Counted from the first letter of the stretch, positions 15,245 through 25,041 are shown. The stretch is 64,000 nucleotides of DNA from Arthrobacter sp. D5-1 (GCF_017357425.1 NZ_CP014571.1:4650001-4714000), one strand, 5' to 3'. The notes: generated from the sequence alone by a model not told the origin. Program-made: numbers and translations.

Positions 15245-17287
15245 ATGCTCAGAAAAGGAACTACCTTGATGACGGCCGCCGCCACGGCGCTGCTCATGAC
15301 GGGCGCGGGGGTGGTGACGGGCGCCGGCGCTGCAGTGGCGGACGTCCCCACCACGGCACGCACGACGACGGTCACCGCCTCACCGGACATCGAGGCAATG
15401 ATCTCCGGCATGTCGCTGGACGAAAAGATCGGCCAAATGACCTGGACCCACGTTTACGGATCCTCGGCCGATGACACGTCCATGGCGGCAAGCAACCAAG
15501 CACGTTACGGCGTCAATACTCCGGCGGAAGTCGTAGCCAAGTACAACCTTGGCGGCGTCCTCTACTTCGCGTGGTCCGGGAACACCAACAACCCCCGGCA
15601 GGTTGCCGGGCTGTCCAACGGCCTGCAGGAAGCCGCGGTGGGCCAGGACGGAACCGGCATTCCGCTGGCGGTCACCATCGACCAGGAAGGCGGCCTGGTT
15701 GCCCGCATCGGACCGCCGGCCACCGTCCTCCCGGGAAATATGGCGTTGGGAGCTACGGCAGACGCGGAACTTGCGAGGGCGCAGGGCGAAATCCTGGGCT
15801 CTGAGATGCGTGCCATGGGCATCAACGTGGACTTCGCGCCGGTGCTGGACCTCAACTCCAACCCGGACAACCCCGTGATCGGCATCCGCTCCATGGGCGA
15901 AGATCCCGCGTTGGTCAGCGCGCTCGGTGTGGCGCAAATCGACGGCATCCAGGAACACAACGTCGGCGCGGCAGCCAAACACTTCCCCGGCCACGGCGAT
16001 ACCTCGGTGGATTCCCACTACGGGCTCCCCACCGTCACCTACGACCGGGAGACCCTGAACCAGCACCTGAAACCCTTCAAAGCCGCCATTGACGGTGGCG
16101 TGGACATGGTCATGACAGCGCACATCATTGTGGAGGCCATCGACGCAGAGATGCCCGGCACCCTGTCCCACAAGGTCCTCACAGGATTGCTTCGGGATGA
16201 GCTGGGCTTCAAGGGCCTGGTCACCACCGACGCCTTGGATATGGCCGCGATGGCCGCAGAATGGCCCCAGGAAGAAATAGCCGTCAAGGCCATCCAGGCC
16301 GGCTCTGACATCCTGCTTAACTCCCCCGATGTGGACGCCTCGTTCGCAGGTGTCCGTGCCGCCGTCGAGTCCGGAGAGCTCGCCGAGAGCCGCCTTGATG
16401 AGTCCGTCCGGCGCATCCTTGAGTGGAAGGTCAAGCGGGGAGTCTTCGAACAACCGATGGCAGATCCCAACGCTGTGGACACCCTTGTTGGAAGCGCAGA
16501 GAACCTGGCCACGGCCAAGCTGATCTCGGACCGGGCAGTGACCCTGCTCCGCAACGAGGACAAGGTCTTGCCCCTCGCATCCGGCAGCTCGGTACTCATG
16601 GTGGGGGCCGGTTCAGCCTGGCCGGAGCTCGCGGGACCGATGCTCAAGGAGCAGGGATTTACGGTCACTGAAGACTACGAGGATGGGGCATCCCCCTCCG
16701 CGGCGTACCGCGCGCGTGCGGTAGCCGCAGCCGGCACCGTGGATGCCGTGGTCTTCGCTTCGTACAACGCAACCGGCAATGCTGCGCAGCAGCAGATGGT
16801 GGCGGAGCTGGCAGCCACTGGGACCCCCGTCATCGTTGTGGCCACACGCAACCCCTACGACATCAGCGTCTTCCCCGGCGCCGACGCCGTGCTCAACAGT
16901 TACGGGGTCAAAGACGTCAATTTCCACGGTGCCGTCCGTGCCATTTCAGGGGCTGTAAACCCCGGCGGCAAGCTTCCGGTCAACATACCGGAAGCAGACG
17001 GCGACGGCGTCCTGTTGCCTTTGGGCTTCGGCCTCCACTACGACACCGCGACGCCGGCAACGGTCACCTTCACGGACAAGCCGGGCCGCGGGCAGGACTC
17101 GTACACCGTCCCGGCGGTGGACGGCGTGGTCTACCTGGTTGACGGCAAGGAAATCGCGGCCGGGACGTACAAGAAGCCTGAGGGCACCGTGACAGTCACT
17201 GCAGTCCGCGGCAAGGGGTACGTCTTTACCGAAGGTGCCGTCACCGAATGGAGCCACACGTTCACCACGGGGGTCCCCAAGCCGTAG
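15245..17287 (+). CDS. nagZ: Exported GH3 beta-N-acetylhexosaminidase NagZ-like, with C-terminal GH3_C domain
   Basis: 680 residues. A Sec-type signal (LMTAAATALLMTGAGVVTGA) precedes a GH3 barrel with LGGVLYFAW, TIDQEGGLVARI, and the NagZ-specific loop KHFPGHGDTSVDSHYGLP that supplies the Asp-His catalytic pair. The nucleophile is Asp329 in TTDALDMAA. Residues about 420-600 form the second alpha/beta domain found in two-domain Gram-positive NagZ, and a C-terminal stretch may be a short beta module. It removes terminal GlcNAc from muropeptides outside the cell and should alternate with NamZ. ATG 15245 was chosen because a GGGA site lies 8 bases upstream; ATG 15233 is an alternative. Confidence 0.85.
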   Translation: MLRKGTTLMTAAATALLMTGAGVVTGAGAAVADVPTTARTTTVTASPDIEAMISGMSLDEKIGQMTWTHVYGSSADDTSMAASNQARYGVNTPAEVVAKYNLGGVLYFAWSGNTNNPRQVAGLSNGLQEAAVGQDGTGIPLAVTIDQEGGLVARIGPPATVLPGNMALGATADAELARAQGEILGSEMRAMGINVDFAPVLDLNSNPDNPVIGIRSMGEDPALVSALGVAQIDGIQEHNVGAAAKHFPGHGDTSVDSHYGLPTVTYDRETLNQHLKPFKAAIDGGVDMVMTAHIIVEAIDAEMPGTLSHKVLTGLLRDELGFKGLVTTDALDMAAMAAEWPQEEIAVKAIQAGSDILLNSPDVDASFAGVRAAVESGELAESRLDESVRRILEWKVKRGVFEQPMADPNAVDTLVGSAENLATAKLISDRAVTLLRNEDKVLPLASGSSVLMVGAGSAWPELAGPMLKEQGFTVTEDYEDGASPSAAYRARAVAAAGTVDAVVFASYNATGNAAQQQMVAELAATGTPVIVVATRNPYDISVFPGADAVLNSYGVKDVNFHGAVRAISGAVNPGGKLPVNIPEADGDGVLLPLGFGLHYDTATPATVTFTDKPGRGQDSYTVPAVDGVVYLVDGKEIAAGTYKKPEGTVTVTAVRGKGYVFTEGAVTEWSHTFTTGVPKP

Positions 17288-17303
17288 GGCCAGGTTAAAG
17301 GGC

Positions 17304-18314
17304 TCACACCACCGACGAGTTCATCAGTGCGACCGTGATGAGCAGGGCAACCCCGAACATCGGCAGGCAAAGGACCATGTTGGTCAGGCGGTTGTCCCTC
17401 ATCACGGCCACGAACTCGCGAAGGAAAGCGCTGGGCACAAAGTACCTGGCGGTCGGAGCACCCACTACCTCCGCGTTGATCTTCTGGCGTCGGGACAGGA
17501 GGGCAGCGCGGAGTACGTGGTAGTTGTTGGTGCACACCAGCAAGGGCCCTTGGATTCCCTTTTCAGCCAAAAGGGCTACGGAATAGGCAAGGTTCTCGCG
17601 GGTGGTGGTGGCCTGGTTTTCTTCCAGCACGTCGCCGGAGGCAGCGCCCTTTGCCACCAGATACTCCTTCATTGCCGTGGACTCGGGCCGGGGTTCATCC
17701 GGGCCTTGACCCCCGGAAGGCACCAGGACCGGCCTTGCCGGTGCGCCGCCGTCGTAAATTTCCAAAGCCTTGTTCAGGCGCGCGGCGAGCAACGGCGGGA
17801 CTTTGCCGTCGATCAAACCGGAACCCAGGACAATGACGGCCGCCGGATTCGCGCTGAACCGCATCCTTGAATACACCAAGGCATACCCGAGAAACACCAC
17901 AAAGGCGCAGCCCAGGTAAGCGCAGAGGAAGAAGGCCAACGCAGCGAGGCCTGCCAGGACGGGCTGCCCGCTCAGGACGAAGAGGAACGCGACCACCGGG
18001 GCGAGGAACACCGCCAGCCCCACCGCAATAGGCAGAAAGCTGCTGATGCCGGGGCCTTCCCTGCGGACCATGGTGATCCCGTTGGCGATCAGGAAGCCGG
18101 CGAACACGAAGATGCTCACCACCGGAACCACCACTACCACCAGGTTCAGCCATTCGAACCACGGGTTCAGGTCGATCAGCAAGTCCAGGATGGCCTGCAA
18201 CAGGAGCCATACCGCCACCAGGAGCAGCACCCCGTTGCGGAGCCTGCGCCGATCGGACTGGTAGGAGGCAAGGAAGAGCCCCGCGAAGAGAAGTCCAAGG
18301 ACCAGGTTCAGCAT
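17304..18314 (-). CDS. YdcF/DUF218 family membrane protein
   Basis: 336 residues: about five N-terminal membrane segments, then a DUF218 domain (AAVIVLGSGLIDGKVPPLLA, VPSGGQGPDEPRPESTAMKE, ENLAYSV, VCTNNYHVLRAALL) and a final hydrophobic helix. DUF218 proteins include SanA and YdcF, linked to envelope integrity or cofactor binding; the reaction is not known. A TAGGCT box six bases before the ATG suggests a leaderless transcript. Its end is only 16 bases from that of nagZ. Confidence 0.8.
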   Translation of the reverse strand: MLNLVLGLLFAGLFLASYQSDRRRLRNGVLLLVAVWLLLQAILDLLIDLNPWFEWLNLVVVVVPVVSIFVFAGFLIANGITMVRREGPGISSFLPIAVGLAVFLAPVVAFLFVLSGQPVLAGLAALAFFLCAYLGCAFVVFLGYALVYSRMRFSANPAAVIVLGSGLIDGKVPPLLAARLNKALEIYDGGAPARPVLVPSGGQGPDEPRPESTAMKEYLVAKGAASGDVLEENQATTTRENLAYSVALLAEKGIQGPLLVCTNNYHVLRAALLSRRQKINAEVVGAPTARYFVPSAFLREFVAVMRDNRLTNMVLCLPMFGVALLITVALMNSSVV

Positions 18315-18359
18315 GGTCCAAGCCTATGCGCTGGGGACTGGTGCCTCGCGGTGCCCGGC

Positions 18360-19376
18360 TCAGGCCGATTCGCGGATGACCAGCTCGGTGGGGATGGTGA
18401 CGGCGGCGGGGCGCTTGCCGCTGATCACGTCCAGCAGGAGCCGCACCATTTCCTCGCTGATCCGGTCAAAGGGCTGGCGAACGGTGGTCAGTGGTGGCGC
18501 TGCCTCCTGGGAGACTTTGATGTCATCAAATCCGACGACGGCCACATCACCTGGCGTTGTCAGCCCGGCGTCCCGGAGGACGTCCATTGCGCCGAGTGCC
18601 ATGAGGTCGTTCGCGGCGAAGACGGCGTCAATGTCCTGGGTGCGGTTCAGGAGTTCCCGCATGGCCCTGGCCCCGCTGTCGCGGCTGTAATCTCCGTGCG
18701 CGATGAGGGTTTCATCGATGTCCGCCCCTTGATGGTCCCGGTACGCTTCGAGCCGGCGCGTGCCTCCCGAGGTGTCAGCAGGGCCGGCGATGGTGGCAAT
18801 CCGCTGCCTCCCGCCGTCGTGCAGGTACCGCAAAACATCCCGGGCGCCCTCGTAATCGTCGGCCGCGACGTAGCCCATCTTCTTCTCGAAGCCCAACGGG
18901 ACGCCACAGGCAATGGCCGGGACACCCGCGGCAATAATGTCCGCGATGATGCCCTTCCGGCTGCCGTGGGACGAGATCAGCAGGACCCCGTCGACGTGGC
19001 CGGCGGTGAGGAAGTCGGTGGCGCGCCGCTGCTCGTCATCCGTGCCGGCCATGATCAGCACCAACGGGATGTCGTGAACGGCCAAGGCGTCTGCAGCACC
19101 ACGCATAAGCACGGCGAAGTTGGGGTCCTCGAACAGCCTCTCCTGCGTTTCCGTGAGCAGGAACGCCACGGAGTTGGCCCGGTTGGTAGCGAGGTTCCTC
19201 GCGTGCGGATTGACGCGGTACCCGGTCTTCTTGATGGCTGCGTTGACGGCTGCCAACGCAGACGGGCTGACCCAGTGGCCTCCGTTGAGAACCCGGGAAA
19301 CCGTACCTCGTGAGACGCCTGCCTCTGCGGCCACGTCGTCGATTTTGGGCCTTGGCCGATGGGTGGGTTGCGTCAT
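18360..19376 (-). CDS. LacI family transcriptional regulator
   Basis: About 338 residues. The N-terminal LacI helix-turn-helix (KIDDVAAEAGVSRGTVSRVL) is followed by a periplasmic-binding-protein-like sensor (VDGVLLISSHG, YVAADDYEGARDVLRYL, DIDAVFAANDLMALGAMDVL). The start at 19376 is supported by TAGGCT six bases upstream, indicating leaderless mRNA. It lies 3' of a sugar ABC importer and near GH42 and GH53 genes, so it probably represses galactan/galactooligosaccharide use through TGTGAGCGCTCACA-like sites at 22751-22882. It has its own promoter as well as possible read-through from the importer operon. Confidence 0.88.
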   Translation of the reverse strand: MTQPTHRPRPKIDDVAAEAGVSRGTVSRVLNGGHWVSPSALAAVNAAIKKTGYRVNPHARNLATNRANSVAFLLTETQERLFEDPNFAVLMRGAADALAVHDIPLVLIMAGTDDEQRRATDFLTAGHVDGVLLISSHGSRKGIIADIIAAGVPAIACGVPLGFEKKMGYVAADDYEGARDVLRYLHDGGRQRIATIAGPADTSGGTRRLEAYRDHQGADIDETLIAHGDYSRDSGARAMRELLNRTQDIDAVFAANDLMALGAMDVLRDAGLTTPGDVAVVGFDDIKVSQEAAPPLTTVRQPFDRISEEMVRLLLDVISGKRPAAVTIPTELVIRESA

Positions 19377-19395
19377 GACCAAAGCCTACCTAGGA

Positions 19396-20304
19396 CTAGG
19401 CTTTGACGGCGCCCGCGGCCAGGTCGACCCGCCAATAGCGTTGCAGCAGAAGGAACATGATGACCAGCGGGACGATCGACAGCAGAGCACCGGCGAGTAC
19501 CAGGGTGTAAAGAGCCGGCGCGGAGGCTCCCTGGTTCAGCAGGCCGTTGAGCCCCACGGTGATGGGGAACAGATGGTCATCGCCCAGCATGATGTACGGC
19601 AGCATGAAGTTGTTCCAGATGGCGACGAACTGGAACAGGAAGATGGTCACCAAGCCCGGCAGCATCATGGGCGCGGCGATGCGGTTGAAGATGTACATCT
19701 CCTTGGCACCCTCAGTGCGGGCGGCCTCAATGACGTCGCCGGGAACTGAAGCCGCAGCATAGATGCGGGCCAGGTAAATGCCGTAGGGGCTGATGATCTG
19801 GGGCAACAGCACGGACCAGTAGGTGTTGGTGAGTCCGGCCTGGGCCAGCATCAGGTACTGCGGAATGGCGAGGATGACGCCGGGCACCAGCACGCCCATC
19901 AGCAGGACCTTGAAGACTCCGGACTTACCCGGGAAGTCGAACTTCGCCAGGACATAGCCGGAAAGGGCTGACACCCAGGTGGACACGATCGCGCCGACAC
20001 CCGCGTAGAGGGCCGTGTTGAGCATCCAGCGCCAGAACAGGCCATCTCGGTATTCGGTGAGCTCAACAATGTTGTCCCACAGGTGTGTGCTGGGCGCCAA
20101 GGTAAAGGTGGAGAACAGCTCGGTTCCGTCCTTGCTCGCGGCAGCTACCACCCAGACCACCGGGAACAGGCAGTAGAGCGCCCCGAGGATCAGGATGCCT
20201 GTGGACAGATAGCTGGGCTTTTCCTTGACATACTCCGGCTTGGTGGCCTTGCTTGGCTTGGGGTTGGCGCGGCGGCTTTTGGGTGGCGTGGCGAGGGCAG
20301 TCAC
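19396..20304 (-). CDS. Sugar ABC transporter permease (MalG/GanQ type)
   Basis: 302 residues with six predicted membrane segments and the EAA loop EAARTEGAKEMYIFNRIAAP that contacts the ATPase. A long polar N-terminus (KSRRANPKPSKATKPEYVKE) precedes the first helix. It works with the adjacent MalF-type permease and the lipoprotein binding protein to import a sugar. No ATPase gene is present here, so a shared MsiK-type ATPase encoded elsewhere is likely, as is usual in actinobacteria. The start GTG overlaps the ribosome-site region at the end of the preceding gene. Confidence 0.88.
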   Translation of the reverse strand: MTALATPPKSRRANPKPSKATKPEYVKEKPSYLSTGILILGALYCLFPVVWVVAAASKDGTELFSTFTLAPSTHLWDNIVELTEYRDGLFWRWMLNTALYAGVGAIVSTWVSALSGYVLAKFDFPGKSGVFKVLLMGVLVPGVILAIPQYLMLAQAGLTNTYWSVLLPQIISPYGIYLARIYAAASVPGDVIEAARTEGAKEMYIFNRIAAPMMLPGLVTIFLFQFVAIWNNFMLPYIMLGDDHLFPITVGLNGLLNQGASAPALYTLVLAGALLSIVPLVIMFLLLQRYWRVDLAAGAVKA

Positions 20305-20306
20305 GG

Positions 20307-21278
20307 TCAGTTCTCCTGTCCGAAGGCCCGCTTCTGCACGATGCGCAGGAACAGGAAGGAAATGATGAAGGTAGCCAGGGCAATCACGATGCTGGTGGCG
20401 GCCGCGGAGAAGACGTCATTGCGCGTGAAGGCATCGCGATACACGAGCATGAGCGGGGACCAACTGGTGGAAAGGCTGTTGGCCAGCGGACGCAGCGTGG
20501 TGGGCTCGGCGAAGACCTGCAGCGTTGCGATCATCGAGAACAGCGCGGTCATCACCAGGGAAGGGGCAATGATGGGGATCTTGATCCTGATGGCGGTCTG
20601 GATTTCAGAGCACCCATCCAGCTTGGCTGCCTCGTAGATTTCGCTGGGAACAGCCTTGAGCGAGGTGTACATGACAATCATGTTGAAGCCCACGCCGCCC
20701 CACAGGGCGATGTTGCAGATGGCGAACGTGACCAGGTTGGGATCCAGCAGCGAGGGCAGTTCCATGCCGAATTGACGGGCCAGGAAGTGGAACGGGCTGA
20801 CACCCGGCAGGTAAAGGAAACCCCAGAGGAGTGAGCTGATCACTGCCGGGACTGCGTATGGCAGGAAGATCGCGGTGCGGGAGAAGCTTCCGGCCCGTGT
20901 ACGCCGCGAATCCAGCAGCAGCGCGAACAGCAGGGCGAAGCCGAGCATCAGGGGAATCAGGATGAGTCCATAGGTCAGGACCCGGAGGACGCTGCCCAGA
21001 AATTCAGGATCCGTCAGTGCGCTGACGTAGTTGTCCAAGCCAGCGAACCCGGTGCTTTGCGAGCCCTTGCCGAGACCCAACCCGCTGACCTTCTTCTTCT
21101 GGAAGCTGAGAACCAGCGTGTAGATGATGGGCGCTGCCATGAAGACGAGGAACAGGAGGATGCCAGGGGCCAGCATTGTGTAAGGGATGAGCACCCGGGA
21201 CTTGAAGTTCTTGGCCCGCCTGGGGGTTTCGGCTGTTCTGCCGGCCGCCGGACCGGGCCTGGTTGCGGTCATTGCCAC
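20307..21278 (-). CDS. Sugar ABC transporter permease (MalF/GanP type)
   Basis: 323 residues, six membrane segments, EAA loop EAAKLDGCSEIQTAIRIKIP. GTG at 21278 is preceded by GGAAG. It is nearly contiguous with the second permease (two bases between stop and start). Together with the binding protein it forms the membrane channel of a carbohydrate importer, here probably for galactooligosaccharides cut from galactan by the GH53 enzyme. Confidence 0.88.
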   Translation of the reverse strand: MAMTATRPGPAAGRTAETPRRAKNFKSRVLIPYTMLAPGILLFLVFMAAPIIYTLVLSFQKKKVSGLGLGKGSQSTGFAGLDNYVSALTDPEFLGSVLRVLTYGLILIPLMLGFALLFALLLDSRRTRAGSFSRTAIFLPYAVPAVISSLLWGFLYLPGVSPFHFLARQFGMELPSLLDPNLVTFAICNIALWGGVGFNMIVMYTSLKAVPSEIYEAAKLDGCSEIQTAIRIKIPIIAPSLVMTALFSMIATLQVFAEPTTLRPLANSLSTSWSPLMLVYRDAFTRNDVFSAAATSIVIALATFIISFLFLRIVQKRAFGQEN

Positions 21279-21381
21279 GGGTGCACTTCCTTGTGGTGGT
21301 TCGAAGGTAAGACTCTGGGTGGAGACGCTGCGGGAGGGCGGGGCACCACCCTCCCGCAGCTGGTGCGGTTGCTTGGAACGG

Positions 21382-22707
21382 CTACTTGACCGTGAAGCCG
21401 GTCTTCTTCAGGTCATCAACAGTGACCTGTTGCATGCTGTTGACCGCGTCCAGGAAGGCACTCTTCTGCTTGGACTGGGCGGCCTTGGCGAACTGATCGT
21501 TGTAGGCGTTGTAGGCAACGTTGACGTTGGGGCCGTACGTGAAGGAACCCACATTCTGTGCAGCCTCACCCACAACCTTGTAGAAATCGGGCTGGTTGGA
21601 GAAGAACGCGGGAGCCTCTGTGAGGGCGGATTCAGCGCCGGCGGAGTCGGCCGGGTAGATGCCGGTTTCCTTAACCAAGGCCTTGACAGCTTCAGGGTCC
21701 GTGTTGAGCCATGTGGCGAACTTGGCGGCGGCGTCGAGGTTCTTGGACTGGGAGGTGACCGCGGTGGATGAGCCACCCCAGTTACCTGTGGACGGCTTGG
21801 ACGCATCCCACTGCGGCATGGGTGCTACCTTCCACATGCCTGCTGTCGCTCCGGCGTTGCCCTCGAGAACGCCCGGGCCCCAGGCCGCGCTGAGCCAGCC
21901 AACCTGCTTGCCGGTATTGAGCGCAGTGTTCCATTCAGGGGTGTACATGGGCTTGTTGTCGATGATGCCCTTTTCGACGAGGCCACCCCAGTAGCCGGCC
22001 ACTTTCTCGGTGGGCTCCTCGGCAATCTTGACGTTCCAGGCATCACCATCAACACCCCACCAGGAAGCTCCCGCTTGCTGTGCCATGCCCGTAAACCAAC
22101 CAGCATCGTTGGAGGAGAACGTTCCGAGGTAGGCTTCAGGATCAGCGGCATGCACGGCCTCGGCGGCGGCCGCGTATTCATCCCAGGTGGTGGGTACAGC
22201 AATGCCGAGCTTCTCGAAGATGTCGGCGCGGTAATAGAAGACCATGGGGCCGGTATCCTGCGGGACCGAGTACAGGGCTTCGCTGCCCAGCGTCACGGAG
22301 TTCCAGACGCCTTCGGGGAAGTGGTCTTTGGTGTCATTGGCTGCGGTGCCCGACAGATCGGCGAGCGCATCGGCGGCCACCAAAGTGGGGATCTTCTGGT
22401 ACTCGGCCTGGATCAGGTCCGGCGCGCCGCTGCCTGCCTTGACGGCGGTGAGAAGCTTGGTGACCGCGGGGTCACCGCCGTCCTGCTTGTTGACCGTGAC
22501 GTGGATGGTGGGGTTCTTCTCGTTCCACAGTTCCACCACCTTGTCCAGGTTCGGGGCCCATGCCCAGTAGGTCAATTCCACCTTCTGGTTGGGGTCGCTG
22601 GCTGCAGCATTCTGGCTGCCGGCAGTGGGGCCTGCGGAACATCCTGCGGCGAGCATAGTGGCCGCTGCGAGCATGGCTACGGCGCCTGCACGAAATGACG
22701 TGCGCAT
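21382..22707 (-). CDS. Lipoprotein sugar-binding protein of ABC importer
   Basis: About 441 residues. The signal peptide ends in a lipobox (LAAGC), followed by the family-1 extracellular solute-binding fold (LTYWAWAPNLDKVVELWNEK, DLIQAEYQKIPTLVAADAL, YPADSAGAE). AAGGAGG sits before ATG 22707; an upstream in-frame start would bury the signal peptide. It is the first gene of the importer operon, divergent from the GH42 beta-galactosidase. Oligosaccharide specificity for beta-1,4-galactan fragments is inferred from neighbours. Confidence 0.88.
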   Translation of the reverse strand: MRTSFRAGAVAMLAAATMLAAGCSAGPTAGSQNAAASDPNQKVELTYWAWAPNLDKVVELWNEKNPTIHVTVNKQDGGDPAVTKLLTAVKAGSGAPDLIQAEYQKIPTLVAADALADLSGTAANDTKDHFPEGVWNSVTLGSEALYSVPQDTGPMVFYYRADIFEKLGIAVPTTWDEYAAAAEAVHAADPEAYLGTFSSNDAGWFTGMAQQAGASWWGVDGDAWNVKIAEEPTEKVAGYWGGLVEKGIIDNKPMYTPEWNTALNTGKQVGWLSAAWGPGVLEGNAGATAGMWKVAPMPQWDASKPSTGNWGGSSTAVTSQSKNLDAAAKFATWLNTDPEAVKALVKETGIYPADSAGAESALTEAPAFFSNQPDFYKVVGEAAQNVGSFTYGPNVNVAYNAYNDQFAKAAQSKQKSAFLDAVNSMQQVTVDDLKKTGFTVK

Positions 22708-22750
22708 TTCGTCCTCCTTGTCGAAAAGCTGAATGGGTCTGTCTGGGGTT

Positions 22751-22882
22751 TCACCGCTCATCCGAACTGGAGTCGCATGACTGTGAGCGGTTCCAGTTAT
22801 TCACAGCACTGTGATCCATGTCAACCCTCAAATTGATCTAGCCAGCGTAATTGGAGCTGTGATACTACTGGGAGCGCACACA
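22751..22882. promoter_or_regulatory. Divergent control region with LacI-type operator-like sites
   Basis: TGTGAGCGGTTCCA (22782-22795) and TGGGAGCGCACACA (22869-22882) each resemble the palindrome TGTGAGCGCTCACA used by many LacI-family galactoside repressors. TCACCGCTCA (22751-22760) is a third, partial match. CACAG-CA-CTGTG (22802-22813) is a separate short palindrome. One site lies on each side of the divergent start region, fitting joint repression of importer and GH42 by the nearby LacI protein. Inferred. Confidence 0.5.
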
Positions 22883-22898
22883 GTTCTTAGGAGATTTG

Positions 22899-24941
22899 AT
22901 GACAGACGTCCTGCAGGCCCCCGCCACCCAACCCGCACAGGCGCCCTGGGTACAGCGACCGGCCGGCCTTTGCTACGGCGGGGATTACAACCCCGAGCAA
23001 TGGCCCCGCGAGGTCTGGGTGGAGGACATCGCGCTGATGAAGGAGGCCGGGATCAACCTGGTCAGCATCGGCATCTTCTCCTGGGTGTTGCTGGAGCCGC
23101 GTGAAGGCGAATACGACTTCGAATGGCTGGACCACCTCATGGACCTGCTGGCCGACGCCGGCATCAGCGTGGACCTTGGAACTCCCACCGCCGCACCGCC
23201 TGCCTGGTTCTGGAAGAAGTACCCGCATGCGCGTCCCGTGACCCGCGATGGGGTCACGCTGGGCATCGGATCCCGCGGCATGGCCAGCCCCAGCTCACCG
23301 GAATACCGCCGTGCGGCCACCAACATTACGGAGCAGCTGGCACGCCGCTACGCGTCCCACCCCGCCCTGGTTCTTTGGCATGTGCACAACGAGTACGGCG
23401 CACCTGTCAGCGATTCATATGACGAGAATTCCGTGTTGGCGTTCCGCGACTGGCTCCGTCACCGCTACGTCACCCTGGATGCGCTCAACCAAGCGTGGGG
23501 AACGCTGTTCTGGGGACAGAAGTACGGCGAATGGGACGAGATCGACGCTCCGCGGGCCTCGGCCAGTGTCAGCAACCAAGGCCAGCGCCTGGACTTCCAC
23601 CGGTTCACCTCCGACGCCATGCTCCAGTGCTTCATTGCCGAGCGCGACGTCATCAAGAAGTACACGCCCCACTTACCGGTGACCACCAACTTCATGGCCA
23701 CCAACTGCCTGTCCCCTGACTACTGGGCCTGGGCCAAAGAGGTGGACATCGTTGCGAACGACCATTACCTTGTGGCCCAACGAACGGACAACCACGTCCT
23801 GCTCTCCATGGACGCCGACCTCACCCGATCCCTGGCAGGCAAGCGTCCCTGGATGCTGATGGAACACTCCACCGGGGCCGTGAACTGGCAAGGCCGCAAC
23901 ATCGCCAAACGCCCCGGCGAACTGGCCCGCAACAGCCTGTCCCACGTGGCCCGCGGTGCCGACGCCGTGATGTTCTTCCAGTTCCGGGCTTCCCGCTATG
24001 GAGCGGAAAAGTTCCACTCGGCCATGCTTCCGCACGCCGGCACAGGGACCCGTATCTGGCGTGAAGTCCTGGACCTCGGCGACGACTTGGGGAAGCTCTC
24101 CCCCGTCAAAGGCTCCACCGTTTCATCACGCGTAGCCATCCTCTGGGACGTGGAATCGTTCTGGGCGCAGGACCTGGAATGGCGCCCCAGCAGCGATCTT
24201 GACCACCGCGAGCGCATCGAATCCTTCTACTCCGTCCTGTGGAACCACGGCATCAGCGTGGACTTCGCCCATCCCGAAGCCGACCTTTCCGGCTATGATC
24301 TGGTCCTGGCCCCGGCTCTCTACCTGGTAGGTGATAAGGCGTCCGCGAACTTGGGCCGCTACGTCCACGACGGCGGCCACCTGATGGTGTCCTACTTCTC
24401 CGGCATTGTGGACAACAACGATACTGTCCCGGCTGGAGCCTCCCCCGGTGGCCTCCGTGACGTTCTTGGCCTGGAGATCCACGAATTCCTTCCCCTGCGC
24501 GAGGAAGAAATCGTCACCCTCGGCAACGGCGCCACCGGCACGGTCTGGTCCGAGGAAATCCACCCCGGAACCGCAACAGTCCTCAGCCGTTACACCAGTG
24601 GACCTGCGGCCACCGGCCCCGCCATCACGCGCAACGACTTCGGCAGCGGCACCGCTTGGTACGTTTCCACCAAGCTCGACGGCGCACACCTCGCCGACGT
24701 TGTCCTGGACGCTGTCCGGAATGCCGGAATCAATATCGGGATCCGGCCCCCGGCCGGGCTGGAAGTGGCTTCACGTAACTCCGAGGACGGCACGTTCACC
24801 TTCCTCATCAACCACACCGATGCGGACGCACAATACCCGGCAACAGGCCTCAACCTGCTTTCCGGGGAAGTCGTCGGCGGAATCGCCCACGTTCCCGCCG
24901 GGACGATTTGTGTCATCCACTCTCCAGCAGAACACTCCTGA
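22899..24941 (+). CDS. GH42 beta-galactosidase
   Basis: 680 residues with no signal peptide. A GH42 barrel starts at CYGGDYNPEQWP. The acid/base is Glu165 in HVHNEYG and the nucleophile Glu322 in LMEHSTG; the trimerisation domain (ILWDVESFWAQDLEWRPSSD) and a C-terminal beta domain follow. It hydrolyses terminal beta-galactose from imported galactooligosaccharides in the cytoplasm. AGGAG precedes the ATG; a TTG directly before it is not needed. It heads an operon with a 69-residue protein and the secreted GH53 galactanase and is divergent from the importer. Confidence 0.92.
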   Translation: MTDVLQAPATQPAQAPWVQRPAGLCYGGDYNPEQWPREVWVEDIALMKEAGINLVSIGIFSWVLLEPREGEYDFEWLDHLMDLLADAGISVDLGTPTAAPPAWFWKKYPHARPVTRDGVTLGIGSRGMASPSSPEYRRAATNITEQLARRYASHPALVLWHVHNEYGAPVSDSYDENSVLAFRDWLRHRYVTLDALNQAWGTLFWGQKYGEWDEIDAPRASASVSNQGQRLDFHRFTSDAMLQCFIAERDVIKKYTPHLPVTTNFMATNCLSPDYWAWAKEVDIVANDHYLVAQRTDNHVLLSMDADLTRSLAGKRPWMLMEHSTGAVNWQGRNIAKRPGELARNSLSHVARGADAVMFFQFRASRYGAEKFHSAMLPHAGTGTRIWREVLDLGDDLGKLSPVKGSTVSSRVAILWDVESFWAQDLEWRPSSDLDHRERIESFYSVLWNHGISVDFAHPEADLSGYDLVLAPALYLVGDKASANLGRYVHDGGHLMVSYFSGIVDNNDTVPAGASPGGLRDVLGLEIHEFLPLREEEIVTLGNGATGTVWSEEIHPGTATVLSRYTSGPAATGPAITRNDFGSGTAWYVSTKLDGAHLADVVLDAVRNAGINIGIRPPAGLEVASRNSEDGTFTFLINHTDADAQYPATGLNLLSGEVVGGIAHVPAGTICVIHSPAEHS

Positions 24942-24959
24942 CCCGCTGGACCCAGGCCA

Positions 24960-24989
24960 CCGGCCCGGACCCACCGCGGTCCGGGCCGG
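24960..24989 (+). terminator. Strong hairpin between GH42 and small gene
   Basis: A perfect 12-bp inverted repeat (CCGGCCCGGACC at 24960-24971, GGTCCGGGCCGG at 24978-24989) with a six-base loop. No T-run follows, so it may be a partial terminator or an mRNA-stabilising end that lowers downstream expression within the operon. Confidence 0.5.
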
Positions 24990-25041
24990 TATTCCAATCG
25001 CCCACTCCCTGCTTGATCCGACGTGATCCGAAAGGTGCCCC

